From Octadecabacter sp. (GTDB taxonomy: Bacteria > Pseudomonadota > Alphaproteobacteria > Rhodobacterales > Rhodobacteraceae): a stretch of DNA of 64,000 nt. The stretch lies in NCBI GenBank assembly GCA_028825445.1, contig JAPKAD010000001.1, positions 62,001-126,000 on the forward strand, in the 5' to 3' direction. Below, in pieces: positions 17,641-28,371 of the stretch (positions are counted from its first letter, which is position 1; every line of letters begins with the position of its first letter). The position numbers were made by a program, and so were the translations under genes. The notes beneath the pieces are model-generated. The model was not told the origin of the DNA. It did not search any database and was given only the letters and a program-made list of their open reading frames with translations.

Positions 17641-18588
17641 TCTGCTTTCACAACTTCTATGACGGTCAACCCTTTGGATGCATTGGACAAGAATCCCTAG
17701 CGTTTCGTATCGGTAAAGTTGAGATTTAGGACGGTGCGAAATGCATCCAACTCTTCGGTGGTGGCTTCGATCACAAGGGTGTCTTGGCATCGCAGGACGC
17801 TGTTTTTATAGTGTTATATTAATTCTTACCGCGTCGAATTAAGCCAAAAATTGCGATATTTTTTTAGCTATTTCATCAAGTTCAGAGACACGGTTTTTGA
17901 TGTGTTTGCTGTTATCAGGCACAGACAAGTTCTGCCAAATAGTCGGTGTAGCTTCTTAATGTACAGGTTGTTTTTTAATGTTTTGTGCAGGCATCAAGCG
18001 CCAGACTATGAACGCCACGAATAACTGGCCGATAAATGCAGTGACGGCATCGACAGGGGCTAAATCAAACATTTTAAGAGGTTTGCCAAGCGGTTTTTCG
18101 CAGATAGAGACGATGATGATGTTTGCTGGTGTCCCAATTAGTGTAGCGATGCTGCCAGAATGTTAGTGAAGGACAATTGCATCAGCGAAAGGTCTGGCGT
18201 ACGACTGGCTTTGCGAGCAGTTTGAATGTCTAGTGGCATTTACAATGCGAGGGCTGCAAAGTTGTTCATGAACGCTGGTAAGACGCCACCAATGGCCCCC
18301 ATGATGGCTATGTGCGCACCCAGATTTCGCGAAGCGTCAACCAGCGTGCGAGTAATCAGATAGACAGCAGCAGAGCAAATCAAACCTGCTTAAACGACCA
18401 ATACAAGAGCAGCAATAATTGTGGTTGGGCAGCCAAAAAAGGAAAAGGCGTCTTTGGTTGGAACCACACCTAAAACCACACTGTTAAGTAGGACTGAGAA
18501 TGCTACAAGATCATAGCAAAAGCGCCCCGGAGAACCACACTGAAGATTGTACAGAAAAAGTAAAGAGGATGATTTGATCTGTTGTCAT
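17641..18588 (-). pseudogene. Decayed SLC13-family permease, N-terminal half plus RCK_C
   Basis: From an ATG at 18588 (MTTDQIILFT) the minus strand carries the blocks of an SLC13 permease in the right order but in shifting frames: RTLVDASRNLGAHIAIMG, GAIGGVLPAFMNNFAALAL, DIQTARKA, GSIATLIGTPANIIIVS, APVDAVTAFIGQLFVAFIVW, VPDNSKHIKNRVSELDEI and the RCK_C piece TLVIEATTEELDAFRTVL. Several stops and at least three frame changes lie between them. The second membrane half is not found. It is a relative, not a copy, of the intact SLC13 gene ending at 17006, with which it converges. Confidence 0.85.
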
Positions 18589-18782
18589 GGGGTTTGATTA
18601 GCGGGTAGGGCGCAGGGCGAAAATCGCACATTTTTTACAGACATATCCATTATAAAAATTTAGAATACAGGTGGTTCAGTATTTGGATGTCTTGTGTGGC
18701 TTTCAGGTGGGATTGCAGGACGGCGGCTGTCTGGCCTATAGAGTGCGACGAAAAGACAACTTTAACTCAGGGGAGAATACCC

Positions 18783-19538
18783 ATGGCAGGCCACTCAAAA
18801 TGGGCGAATATTCAGCATCGTAAAGGTCGCCAAGACAAGTTGCGGGGTAAATTGTTTAGCAAGCTGTCAAAAGAAATTACCATCGCTGCTAAAATGGGTG
18901 ATCCCGACCCTGATCACAACCCGCGTTTGCGAATGGCCATCAAAGAGGCCAAAGGTTTGTCAATGCCGAAAGACAACATTGACCGGGCCATCAAAAAAGC
19001 GATTGGTGGTGAAGGTGAAAATTATGATGAAATCCGTTATGAAGGTTACGGACCTGGCGGGGTCGCAGTGATCGTTGAGGCGATGACGGACAATAAGAAC
19101 CGCACGGCGTCCACTGTGCGTTCGACCTTTTCTAAGGCTGGCGGCAATCTTGGTGAAACTGGGTCTGTGGGCTTTATGTTCGATCGCAAAGGTAAAGTTA
19201 TTTATTCAGTATCTGTTGGTGACGATGACACTGTGATGATGGCTGCCATTGAGGCTGGCGCCGAAGATGCACAAAGTGATGAAGATGGTCACGTGATTAT
19301 TTGCGCTGATACTGATTTAAACGACGTTTCGAACGCACTTGAAGTTGAACTGGGTGAAAGCGAATCGACTAAATTGGTATGGTTGCCTAATATACATTCT
19401 GAGTTGGACCTTGAGGGTGTGGAAAAGCTAATGCGTTTAGTTGAGGCACTGGAAGATGATGACGATATCCAGTTTGTTACCACCAACATGGATGCATCTG
19501 ACGAGGTCATGCAGGCGTATGCAGACAGCGAAGATTGA
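18783..19538 (+). CDS. yebC: YebC/PmpR-family DNA-binding / translation factor
   Basis: This 251-residue protein matches YebC along its length, starting at the invariant [18 protein letters not shown] and including [20 protein letters not shown]. Family members act as transcriptional regulators, and some have been linked to translation of proline-rich stretches. The ATG at 18783 follows GGGGAGA; a longer reading frame upstream has no homology. The C-terminal 90 residues are strongly acidic. Single gene between the SLC13 remnant and the amino-acid exporter. Confidence 0.95.
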   Translation: MAGHSKWANIQHRKGRQDKLRGKLFSKLSKEITIAAKMGDPDPDHNPRLRMAIKEAKGLSMPKDNIDRAIKKAIGGEGENYDEIRYEGYGPGGVAVIVEAMTDNKNRTASTVRSTFSKAGGNLGETGSVGFMFDRKGKVIYSVSVGDDDTVMMAAIEAGAEDAQSDEDGHVIICADTDLNDVSNALEVELGESESTKLVWLPNIHSELDLEGVEKLMRLVEALEDDDDIQFVTTNMDASDEVMQAYADSED

Positions 19539-19685
19539 TTTGATTGGGGCTGCTTCCGACTCTGTGTGCTCTTATAAAATTTTAGCAAGTTTGAGGTAAT
19601 TGCGACGGGGTAACGTACATTTTTATTGTGTGCCTATTCTAAAATATTTTTAAAACACAGACTGCATACAAGGTAGGGCTTGGCG

Positions 19686-20291
19686 ATGCTGAATGCTTAT
19701 TTGAACGGCTTTGGCACCGCATTTTCGCTGATTTTGGCAATTGGGACGCAGAATGCGTTTGTGTTGAAACAGGGGTTGCGGCGCGAGCATGTATTGGCAG
19801 TTGTATTGGTCTGCACGCTGTCAGATACGATCCTTATTTCTGTTGGCGTGTTTGGCTTTGCGGCTTTGACCGAAATGCTGCCGATCCTTGGAATTGTAAT
19901 GCTGTGGCTTGGTGCCGTATTCTTGTTTGTGTATGGTTCCATTAGCTTTTGGCGAGCGTGGCAGGGTGGTGCGGCGCTTGATCCAGCAGCAGGTGCGGGG
20001 ACATCGCTAAAGACATCAGTGCTATTTTGCCTCGCCATTACCTGGCTGAACCCACATGTCTATCTGGACACGGTGTTGTTGATTGGATCAATAGCTTCGC
20101 GTTTCAAAGGGTTTGAGATTGGCTTTTGGGCCGGGGCAGTCACATCATCAATCATGTTTTTTGCAGCTCTTGGATATGGCGCGCGACTGTTGGCGCCAGT
20201 GATGGCATGGCACGCTGCGTGGCGTGTGTTAGAAGTGTTGATTGGGTGTATGATGTGGGTCATTGCTTTTGGGTTGATTTTCAAAGGATAG
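19686..20291 (+). CDS. LysE/ArgO-type amino-acid exporter
   Basis: This 201-residue protein has six hydrophobic segments and the LysE/ArgO signature near the start (LILAIGTQNAFVLKQGLRREH), plus the mid-region ITWLNPHVYLDTVLLIG. The family exports basic amino acids such as arginine or lysine. The ATG at 19686 was preferred over the in-frame TTG two codons earlier. No LysG/ArgP regulator gene is next to it. Eighteen bases separate it from the DMT permease. Confidence 0.88.
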   Translation: MLNAYLNGFGTAFSLILAIGTQNAFVLKQGLRREHVLAVVLVCTLSDTILISVGVFGFAALTEMLPILGIVMLWLGAVFLFVYGSISFWRAWQGGAALDPAAGAGTSLKTSVLFCLAITWLNPHVYLDTVLLIGSIASRFKGFEIGFWAGAVTSSIMFFAALGYGARLLAPVMAWHAAWRVLEVLIGCMMWVIAFGLIFKG

Positions 20292-20308
20292 GAGCGTCAT
20301 GTACGCCT

Positions 20309-21217
20309 ATGACATCATTAATTTCTAGCCAAAATCGACCCGTTTCGGGTATTGCCTGGATGGTACTGACGGGCCTGAATTTTGTGGCGGTCACGGCGAT
20401 TGTTAAACACATTGGTAACGATATTCCCGCTGCCCAAAGTGCATTTTTGCGTTATTTTTTGGGTCTCTTGTTTTTGATCCCGATGATCCGGCCAATACTG
20501 GCAGCACACCTGACAAAGCGACAATTGAAATTATTTGTGGCGCGTGGAGTTGTGCATACTTTTGCTGTTATATTGTGGTTTTTTGCTATGGCGCGTATTC
20601 CAATCGCTGATGTAACTGCGATGAATTATTTGTCTCCGATCTATGTCACGCTGGGCGCAGCGTTGATGTTGAATGAGGCTTTGCCGCTACGCCGCTTAGC
20701 TGCAGTAATAATTGCACTTGTGGGTGCGATTATTATTCTGCGGCCTGGATTTCGTGAGATTGATCAGGGCCATATCGCCATGTTGGGCACAGCGTTGATG
20801 TTTGCCACTGGATATTTGGTTGCCAAGCAGCTCAGTAGTGAGGTCAGCGCAGCAGTTGTTGTGGGGATGCTGTCAATAACCGTGACTATTGGGCTGGCGC
20901 CGTTTGCATGGGCGGTTTGGGTCCCTGTTGCCTGGTCTGATATTGGCTGGCTGTTCTTGGTTGCTTGTTTCGCCACTGCGGGTCATTATTCAATGACATT
21001 GGCCTTTGCTGCAGCCCCCCTAACGGTAACGCAGCCAGTAACGTTCCTGCAATTGATTTGGGCTGTTGCTATGGGGGCGCTGGTGTTCAACGAACCGATT
21101 GACGGCTGGGTGGTGTTTGGCGGTGCTATTATTATGGCATCGATCAGTTTTATTACTTGGCGTGAGGCACTGGCTATGCGGCGGACAACGTCGACGGCGC
21201 TTCAGACGAAAGGTTAG
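20309..21217 (+). CDS. EamA/DMT-family permease
   Basis: This 302-residue product has ten membrane segments in two EamA repeats (for example AMARIPIADVTAMNYLSPIY in the first and PLTVTQPVTFLQLIWAVAMG in the second). The start is uncertain: the AGGAG at about 20290 is well spaced for an ATG at 20299, which opens only a nine-codon frame (MYAYDIINF), while the in-frame ATG at 20309 is 14 bases away. The small frame could be a leader or reflect a small indel near the start. Substrate unknown. Confidence 0.83.
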   Translation: MTSLISSQNRPVSGIAWMVLTGLNFVAVTAIVKHIGNDIPAAQSAFLRYFLGLLFLIPMIRPILAAHLTKRQLKLFVARGVVHTFAVILWFFAMARIPIADVTAMNYLSPIYVTLGAALMLNEALPLRRLAAVIIALVGAIIILRPGFREIDQGHIAMLGTALMFATGYLVAKQLSSEVSAAVVVGMLSITVTIGLAPFAWAVWVPVAWSDIGWLFLVACFATAGHYSMTLAFAAAPLTVTQPVTFLQLIWAVAMGALVFNEPIDGWVVFGGAIIMASISFITWREALAMRRTTSTALQTKG

Positions 21218-21268
21218 TTCTGATCTTGGCCCCTCGACTCTTTGGATGCGAGACCCGATATAAACACT

Positions 21269-23233
21269 ATGTCACTGCCACCGGGATTTCTTGATGAGTT
21301 GCGCACGCGATTGTCCATAGGGCAGGTCGTAGGTCGTAAAGTCATGTGGGATCAGCGAAAATCCAATCAGGGTAAGGGCGATCTTTGGGCGCCATGTCCT
21401 TTCCACCAAGAAAAATCTGCCAGTTTCCACGTTGATGACCGAAAAGGTTATTATTACTGCTTTGGCTGCCACGCCAAAGGGGATGCGATTTCGTTTGTCC
21501 GTGAGACTGAAAATGTCAGTTTTATGGAGGCTGTTGAGATTTTGGCGGTTGAGGCAGGGATGCCCGTGCCAAAGCGCGATCCACAAGCACAGGCGAAATC
21601 GGATCGCCGTACGTTGTTGGCTGAAGTCATGGAACAGGCGGTGCAATTTTATCGCCTTCAGTTAAAAACAGGTGCAGGAGCTGAAGCACGTGATTATCTA
21701 GCTGGGCGTGGGTTGAGCGAGGATGCGTTACAGCGATGGGGGATTGGGTTTGCGCCTCCCGGCTGGCAAAACCTATGGGACCATTTGACTGGTAAAGGAT
21801 TGACTGAGGATCTGATACTTGGCGCAGGTCTTAGCAAGCCGTCAAATCAGGGCAAAAAGCCGTATGACACGTTTCGCAATCGCATTATGTTTCCGATACG
21901 TGATGTTCGCGGCCGTACAATTGCGTTTGGTGGGCGCGCGTTAGATCCCAATGACAATGCCAAGTATCTGAATTCGCCTGAGACTGAATTGTTCGACAAA
22001 GGCCGCACTCTGTTCAATTTCGCTCCCGCACGTGAGGCAGCCGGTCAGGGACAACCGCTGTTGGTAGCAGAAGGCTACATGGATGTAATTGCATTAGTTG
22101 AGGCCGGGTTTGGTGCTGCTGTCGCGCCATTGGGTACTGCTGTGACAGAAACACAGTTGCAAATGATGTGGCGGATTGCGCCTGAACCTGTGATTACACT
22201 AGATGGTGATGTGGCGGGACAACGTGCGGCGATGCGGGTGATTGACTTGGCATTGCCTCTTCTTGCTGCCGGACAGTCGGTGCGCTTTGCAATGATGCCT
22301 GATGGGCAAGATCCTGATGATTTGCTGCGATCTGCAGGCGCAGATGATATGCGCGAGCTGATTGAGGGCGCTCTGCCGATGGTACAATTACTGTGGCAGC
22401 GTGAGGTCGAGGGCAAGAATTTTGACAGTCCCGAACGCAAAGCAGCGCTTGATAAATCATTGCGTGAAAAAATTATGCTGATCAAAGATGTTTCTATTCG
22501 CAGCCATTATGGGCAGGCGATCAAGGATATGCGCTGGGAACTTTTTGGTAATAATCGCAACAATTTCAACAGCGGTGGCACTGGTCAGCAGCGTGGAAGA
22601 TGGCTGCCCAAAGGCGCTAAACTTCCAGCACAGATGAGCACAAAGGCGTCCCTTTTGGGCGGTGGTCCGTCGTCTGAGGATCATTTGCGCGAAGCTGTAA
22701 TTTTCGCAGTTCTTATTCGTAATCCATTAATTTTGAATGAGTTTCATAGTGCCCTTGAACAGATGATTTGTTCTGGGCCTGATACAGTGATATTGCGGGA
22801 CGCGCTGTTAAAGTTGGAACCACAAGCTAACTTTGAAGCGATTTTGATTGCGGAAATTGGTGATGGCCCCCTTGTAAAGTTGTTTGCGCAGGCACACGTG
22901 GCCATCACACCAGCTGTTCGCCGTCCAGATAATGGCGAACTTGCACACATGTGTCTGGTTGAAGAATTTGCTAAACTTACGGCGCGTCGTGGACACGCTT
23001 ATGAGATCCAGGACGCCATCGAAGAAATGAACTCTGATGTTGCTGATGAACGCCTTACTAAAAGATTGGCGCAATCCATTGCAGCCATGAACAATGCAGG
23101 CCGACAGGACGGGGATGACAGTGCAGAATACGACACCGCAGTCAGTGGTGCGCGAATCAATAAAGACGAACGAAGTGCATTTGATGCACTTTTAGACCGA
23201 ATCAGCTTTGCCAAACGGGACAAAGGGCATTAA
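21269..23233 (+). CDS. dnaG: DNA primase
   Basis: This 654-residue primase makes RNA primers for replication. It has the CHC2 zinc finger (C43, H46, C64, C67), the core primase region, the Toprim motifs AEGYMDVI and LDGDVAGQRAA, and a C-terminal helicase-binding region. The start MSLPPGF was chosen by family; an ATG 27 bases upstream would add nine residues. It is followed at 143 bases by rpoD, the conserved dnaG-rpoD order, and probably shares its transcript. Confidence 0.96.
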   Translation: MSLPPGFLDELRTRLSIGQVVGRKVMWDQRKSNQGKGDLWAPCPFHQEKSASFHVDDRKGYYYCFGCHAKGDAISFVRETENVSFMEAVEILAVEAGMPVPKRDPQAQAKSDRRTLLAEVMEQAVQFYRLQLKTGAGAEARDYLAGRGLSEDALQRWGIGFAPPGWQNLWDHLTGKGLTEDLILGAGLSKPSNQGKKPYDTFRNRIMFPIRDVRGRTIAFGGRALDPNDNAKYLNSPETELFDKGRTLFNFAPAREAAGQGQPLLVAEGYMDVIALVEAGFGAAVAPLGTAVTETQLQMMWRIAPEPVITLDGDVAGQRAAMRVIDLALPLLAAGQSVRFAMMPDGQDPDDLLRSAGADDMRELIEGALPMVQLLWQREVEGKNFDSPERKAALDKSLREKIMLIKDVSIRSHYGQAIKDMRWELFGNNRNNFNSGGTGQQRGRWLPKGAKLPAQMSTKASLLGGGPSSEDHLREAVIFAVLIRNPLILNEFHSALEQMICSGPDTVILRDALLKLEPQANFEAILIAEIGDGPLVKLFAQAHVAITPAVRRPDNGELAHMCLVEEFAKLTARRGHAYEIQDAIEEMNSDVADERLTKRLAQSIAAMNNAGRQDGDDSAEYDTAVSGARINKDERSAFDALLDRISFAKRDKGH

Positions 23234-23376
23234 GTCCTTTGCAACAACCATAAGAATAAGCCATTTGAGGCATTGCGAATCAATCAAAGGGTTGGTTGAT
23301 TCGTTTCAAACCGAATTACCCGAATCAGGGATAGCGTGTTAAGCGTGATTTTCTGTCCGTCGAAGGGAACATGACT

Positions 23377-25344
23377 ATGGCCGCCAAAGACACCAACGTT
23401 CAACGTGACGACACAGACCACTCCTTGGACATGAGCCAAGCCGCAGTCAAAAAGATGATCGCAGAAGCGCGCGAGCGCGGTACTATTACCTATGATCAAT
23501 TAAATGCTGTGCTTCCGCCTGATCAGGTATCTTCGGATCAAATCGAAGATGTAATGTCGATGCTCAACGAGATGGGCATTCAAGTCACAGAAGAAGAAGA
23601 ATCTGAAGAAGTTGACGACGACGGTACGTCAAAGGAATTGGCAACAGTTGCCGGTGGGCGCGATGTCATACTTGGTGGTGCTGAAGCTGAAAAACTTGAT
23701 CGTACTGACGATCCTGTTCGCATGTACTTGCGTGAAATGGGATCAGTCGAATTGCTATCACGCGAAGGCGAAATAGCAATTGCTAAGCGCATTGAAGCGG
23801 GTCGTAATACAATGATTCTTGGGCTTTGCGAAAGCCCGCTGACTTTTCAAGCTATCACGATTTGGCGTGACGAATTGTTGTCTGAGGACATTCTCCTGCG
23901 CGACGTTATTGATCTTGAGACAACGTTTGGCGATCAGTTGGCCGAAGAAACTGAAGAAACGACTGTGGTTGCTGCCGCGCCTAGCGTTGAAAAAAGTGAA
24001 GACAAACGGGAGCTTGACGCAGACGGAAATCTAATTGCTAAAGATGATGACGACGACGAGGAAGAAGCTGCAAACCTGTCACTTGCCGCAATGGAAGCGC
24101 AGCTGAAGCCGCAGGTTCTAGACACGTTAGAAGTAATAGCAAAAGGCTTTTCTAAATTATCGGACATGCAGGACGCTCGGATGTCCGCGACGCTGAACGA
24201 AGACAATAGTTTTTCTGGCAAGGAAGAGAAAAAGTATCAAAAGCTGCGCTCAGAAGTAGTGCAAATGGTGAATTCACTGCACCTGCATAACAACCGCATC
24301 GAAGCATTGATCGACCAGCTTTACGGCATCAATCGACGCATAATGCAGATTGATTCCAACATGGTTAAACTGGCTGATCAATCCCGTATAAATCGTCGTG
24401 AGTTTGTCGATGCCTACCGCGGTCGTGAACTTGATCCGACATGGCTTGAGGAAATGGGCCAAAAGTCTGGACGGGGTTGGCAGATGCTGATTGAGCGTTC
24501 GACGACAAAAATCGAAACTTTGCGTTCTGAAATGGCGCAAGTTGGTCAATATGTGGGCGTTGATATCTCTGAATTCCGCCGTATTGTTCAGCAGGTTCAA
24601 AAGGGCGAAAAAGAAGCACGTTCGGCCAAGAAAGAAATGGTCGAAGCTAACCTTCGTTTAGTTATTTCGATTGCGAAAAAATACACAAATAGGGGTCTGC
24701 AGTTTCTTGATCTTATTCAGGAAGGCAACATTGGACTTATGAAGGCTGTCGATAAGTTTGAATACCGTCGTGGATACAAGTTCTCGACTTATGCTACGTG
24801 GTGGATCCGTCAGGCGATCACTCGTTCCATTGCTGATCAGGCTCGTACGATTCGTATCCCAGTTCACATGATTGAAACAATCAACAAACTGGTTCGCACA
24901 GGTCGTCAAATGTTGCACGAAATTGGCCGTGAACCAACTCCAGAAGAACTGGCTACTAAGCTTCAAATGCCGCTCGAGAAGGTCCGCAAGGTAATGAAAA
25001 TTGCCAAGGAGCCGATTTCGCTTGAGACACCAATTGGTGATGAAGAAGATAGTCAACTTGGTGATTTTATAGAAGATAAGAACGCCGTGCTGCCACTGGA
25101 TTCTGCCATACAGGAGAACCTAAAAGAAACTACCACACGAGTTCTGGCATCACTTACGCCGCGGGAAGAACGTGTATTGCGGATGCGTTTCGGTATTGGC
25201 ATGAACACGGATCACACTCTAGAAGAAGTTGGTCAGCAGTTTAGTGTTACGCGCGAACGCATTCGCCAGATCGAAGCAAAGGCGCTGCGTAAGTTGAAGC
25301 ACCCAAGTCGGTCTCGCCGTTTGCGGTCATTCTTAGATCAGTAA
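23377..25344 (+). CDS. rpoD: Housekeeping RNA polymerase sigma-70 factor
   Basis: This 655-residue primary sigma factor has region 1.1 (about 15-80), region 1.2 ([22 protein letters not shown]), a long acidic non-conserved region, region 2 ([40 protein letters not shown]), region 3 and region 4 ([14 protein letters not shown]-type block and [20 protein letters not shown]). The start at 23377 is preferred over the ATG at 23371 because AAGGGA is too close to the latter. Confidence 0.97.
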   Translation: MAAKDTNVQRDDTDHSLDMSQAAVKKMIAEARERGTITYDQLNAVLPPDQVSSDQIEDVMSMLNEMGIQVTEEEESEEVDDDGTSKELATVAGGRDVILGGAEAEKLDRTDDPVRMYLREMGSVELLSREGEIAIAKRIEAGRNTMILGLCESPLTFQAITIWRDELLSEDILLRDVIDLETTFGDQLAEETEETTVVAAAPSVEKSEDKRELDADGNLIAKDDDDDEEEAANLSLAAMEAQLKPQVLDTLEVIAKGFSKLSDMQDARMSATLNEDNSFSGKEEKKYQKLRSEVVQMVNSLHLHNNRIEALIDQLYGINRRIMQIDSNMVKLADQSRINRREFVDAYRGRELDPTWLEEMGQKSGRGWQMLIERSTTKIETLRSEMAQVGQYVGVDISEFRRIVQQVQKGEKEARSAKKEMVEANLRLVISIAKKYTNRGLQFLDLIQEGNIGLMKAVDKFEYRRGYKFSTYATWWIRQAITRSIADQARTIRIPVHMIETINKLVRTGRQMLHEIGREPTPEELATKLQMPLEKVRKVMKIAKEPISLETPIGDEEDSQLGDFIEDKNAVLPLDSAIQENLKETTTRVLASLTPREERVLRMRFGIGMNTDHTLEEVGQQFSVTRERIRQIEAKALRKLKHPSRSRRLRSFLDQ

Positions 25345-26814
25345 CGAACTGGGTTAGTTTAACCGAAATGTGGAGTTAATTATCTTTGTGATGTTAAAGA
25401 AGTGAAGATGTTTCACGTTTCTTGGTGCTTATAAGTTTGATGCGACCATCACACTTAATGTATTAGTGTTTCTTCAGTCCTGTAGTCTGAACAGTTTTAA
25501 TTGGACTTTCACATCTTTCGTTAGCTGCATTTTACTTTTATGTTCTATGTTGGATTTGTCAGGTTCCAGTATGCAGTATGCTGGGTGAAATGTTTAGAGT
25601 AGAAAATGCGGACATGCCCGTCAAAAAAATGGGTGTGTCCGATACAGAATATTTGTTAACTTTAACCCCGCCAAAGATTGAGAGGCGTCTGTTTTGGTGT
25701 GAAGTTTTTTTGATTACACCAAAGATTATTGGGGGGGCAGATATACTGCTGGAGGCCAGAATTGCTTGGTTGTTCTGCAAAAAAATGTGGAGCAACTATT
25801 TCCATTATGATGATGTAGTACTGAAAGTTAAATTTTTATTTTGGATAAAATTGTGGCTAAGTTTTGATTTATCTTACACTGATAAAGCGTTCGGGTAGTT
25901 GATAATTAAGTTGTGCAGTAAATAATTTCTGGGTGAGTAGTTTTTGCAAGTCTTGAAATGCGCCCGTTAAGGTTAAATTACGAGTAGATTTGAACTAGAA
26001 ATAGTAATGATGTTAAATAAAAAAATACATCTTTATTTTGGATGACCTCAGTGTTTAGACAGCAACCTCTCAAGCACGGTACTGGGCCAAATATCTGTTA
26101 TGGGTTGGAGCACAACGCGCGTAATACTGCATTAATTTTTCATACTTATGATGAACGGGCAAAACTAATTAATAGTTTGTCTAAGTTTTGAATTATCAAA
26201 AAGAGTTTAGGCTAAAACATCGTACAACTAAATGAAAGCCATCCTAATTCGCTAAAAATATAATTTATTAGTTCAATTTATCGCTTAGATGTAATTTTAA
26301 AAAGCTTAAAAATTACTAAAGTTTTGGATTTAATAATCTAGGTTGATTATATTGTTTGCAACTTCACTTTGCGTAATTAAATCCAAGTTCAAGATTAAAT
26401 AATTATTTAAAATTAATTATTAATAAGTATTTAGGGACGACATAATCGTTGATGTTAAAATTTAAATTAAATGTTCACTATAATAGTAATTTTGTATAAA
26501 TTTTGCTTTTTGGATTGGTCACAACGTCTGATTAGAGTTTTACAAGGTTTAAAAGTTTAGTTTCTGAAGCCATTTATATTGAAGTATGGAAAGTTATTCG
26601 CAAAGCTTTTAAAAAATTAGGCATAAAGTGTATAATAACTTGAAAAATTATTTCAAAAATCCTGTTTCCTTCCCGCCTAACCAAAATTCAAGGTTTGCGT
26701 ATATAAAAAAGTGTGAATGGCTATTCTGTTTACATGAGTACTTGCAAGAAAGTGTTCCTCCTTAAACAAATTAACACTTTAGTGAATCAATTTCCGTATC
26801 AAGGAAACGTAACG
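25345..26814. other. AT-rich gene-free stretch after rpoD
   Basis: These about 1.47 kb become strongly AT-rich, most of all from 25900 to 26650, and hold no supported gene. An open frame at 25578-25898 (106 codons) has no family signature and unusual composition. No IS ends, tRNA or long repeats were noticed. It includes the upstream region of the amidohydrolase gene. Confidence 0.4.
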
Positions 26815-28371
26815 ATGAGTATATCTGTTGTACGATCCACGGCTATAAACTGGGTAGAAACTGCACGAGCGGGCTTGTCTGCTGATTGCGCACAAATATT
26901 TGATTTTGCTGAACCTGCATGGCGGGAATACCGTTCCTGCGCTTGGTATGTTGAACGTCTTCGCGCCGAAGGGTTTACTGTGGAGGAAGGCAGTGGTGGC
27001 ATGCCAACAGCATTTTGCGCTGAATGGTCAAACGGTGCGGGTCCTGTTGTGGGAATGTATGCGGAATATGATGCTGTGCCTGGGAATTGCCAAGCTGCAA
27101 CCGTTCATGAGGCCCCGCGCTTTGGTTTAAGCGGCCATTCCGCTGGCCATACTGATCCACATTCAGCGCTGGGTATTAGTGGATTAGCTGGATTGCTTGC
27201 AACCAAAGCTGCGATGGAGCAACACGGCATTAAAGGTGGGCTACGCTTCACAGGAGAACCTGCTGAAAAGGTGCGTGGGTCAAAGCCGATCCATGCCGCA
27301 AAGGGTTATTATGACGGACTAGCGGGCATGCTGTCGTTCCACCCGTTCTATATGTTACCGATGTGTAACACAGTGCGCTGGGATACGCACTGTGGTGCAG
27401 CCTATTCGATGATCTATCGTTTTATCTGTGATGCGCCGCATAAGTTTGGTGTGATGAATGGCGCTCCGATCCCACAAAGCCATTCTGACATCCGCGCACC
27501 TGGCGCAAACGATGCGCTGGTAATGATGTATAGCCAAGCGCGTATGCTACGTGACACGATGTTACCACATGTAGGAGGTTGGTCGATTTCGGAGGCAATT
27601 CTTAGTACGGGGCAAGCAACGGCTGACAATCTCCCAGCTGGCCTTGCTGAGTTGCAATATATGATTCGTGTTCCGTCGGTCGCGATGGCGGAACAACTGT
27701 TGGCGCGATTAGATGCTTTGTCTCACAATATTGCGGGCTTGACAGGATGCAGGGTTGAACGCCATTGGGTTTGCAAGTCGCGACCCGGATTGGCAAACCA
27801 CACAATGGCAAGTTTGGTTTGGGACGAAATTCAGCAGGTTGGAGCACCATTTTGGGATAGGAGCGCCAAAAATTTAATGCGGCAAGTCCAACAAAATTGC
27901 GGTATGAAGCCTGACGAAAACCCTATTTTGCCGGCTTGTGAAAAACTGATTTCTCCGCAAGACGCGGAGGCGATCCTGCGTGAGAGCTTGCCACCAAACC
28001 AACTCAATTCAACTTCCGATGACTACACCGACATGACGTGGCACACACCAACTGCGCGGTTCTATATTGCGCGTCCTGCACTTAAAGGTGGGCCATATCC
28101 GGCTTGGGCGATGAACGCGCTTGGGGGGATGGCACAAACAATTGATCCTATGGTTCAAGTGGCCGCTAAAGTGCTCGCGTGTTCGGCGTTGCGGCTATTG
28201 GTAGATGATGATGCTCGCACTGCAGCACACAAAGAATTCAACCGTCGCAAAGCCGAAAATGACATCCCTCCGCTTTGCGATTATCCTGCTCCAATTCAAT
28301 TCAAATGGCCCGAATACGTAGAAACAACACGCGGAACTGATTGGTATATTCCAACAATGGAGCCTTTATGA
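26815..28371 (+). CDS. M20-family amidohydrolase, AbgB-like
   Basis: This 518-residue protein belongs to the M20/amidohydrolase group close to AbgB, which with AbgA cleaves p-aminobenzoyl-glutamate. Visible are the metal-site regions GMYAEYDAVPG and SGHSAGHTDPHSALG (residues about 78-125), GEPAEKVRGSKP, a dimerisation segment near 200-300 with GWSISEAILSTGQATADNLP, and the C-terminal NSTSDDYTDMTWHTPTARFY. The ATG at 26815 follows AAGGAAACG; upstream in-frame ATGs lie in non-coding-like sequence. No abgA or abgT partner is adjacent. Its stop overlaps the ATG of the decayed gene downstream. Confidence 0.86.
   Translation: MSISVVRSTAINWVETARAGLSADCAQIFDFAEPAWREYRSCAWYVERLRAEGFTVEEGSGGMPTAFCAEWSNGAGPVVGMYAEYDAVPGNCQAATVHEAPRFGLSGHSAGHTDPHSALGISGLAGLLATKAAMEQHGIKGGLRFTGEPAEKVRGSKPIHAAKGYYDGLAGMLSFHPFYMLPMCNTVRWDTHCGAAYSMIYRFICDAPHKFGVMNGAPIPQSHSDIRAPGANDALVMMYSQARMLRDTMLPHVGGWSISEAILSTGQATADNLPAGLAELQYMIRVPSVAMAEQLLARLDALSHNIAGLTGCRVERHWVCKSRPGLANHTMASLVWDEIQQVGAPFWDRSAKNLMRQVQQNCGMKPDENPILPACEKLISPQDAEAILRESLPPNQLNSTSDDYTDMTWHTPTARFYIARPALKGGPYPAWAMNALGGMAQTIDPMVQVAAKVLACSALRLLVDDDARTAAHKEFNRRKAENDIPPLCDYPAPIQFKWPEYVETTRGTDWYIPTMEPL

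Noticed and set aside
17978-18166. Plus-strand 62-codon gene
   Set aside because: It is antisense to the clearer minus-strand SLC13 block with GTPANIIIVS.
25578-25898. A 106-codon gene in the AT-rich stretch
   Set aside because: No ribosome site, no family pattern and biased composition; an open frame on the other strand is equally long.
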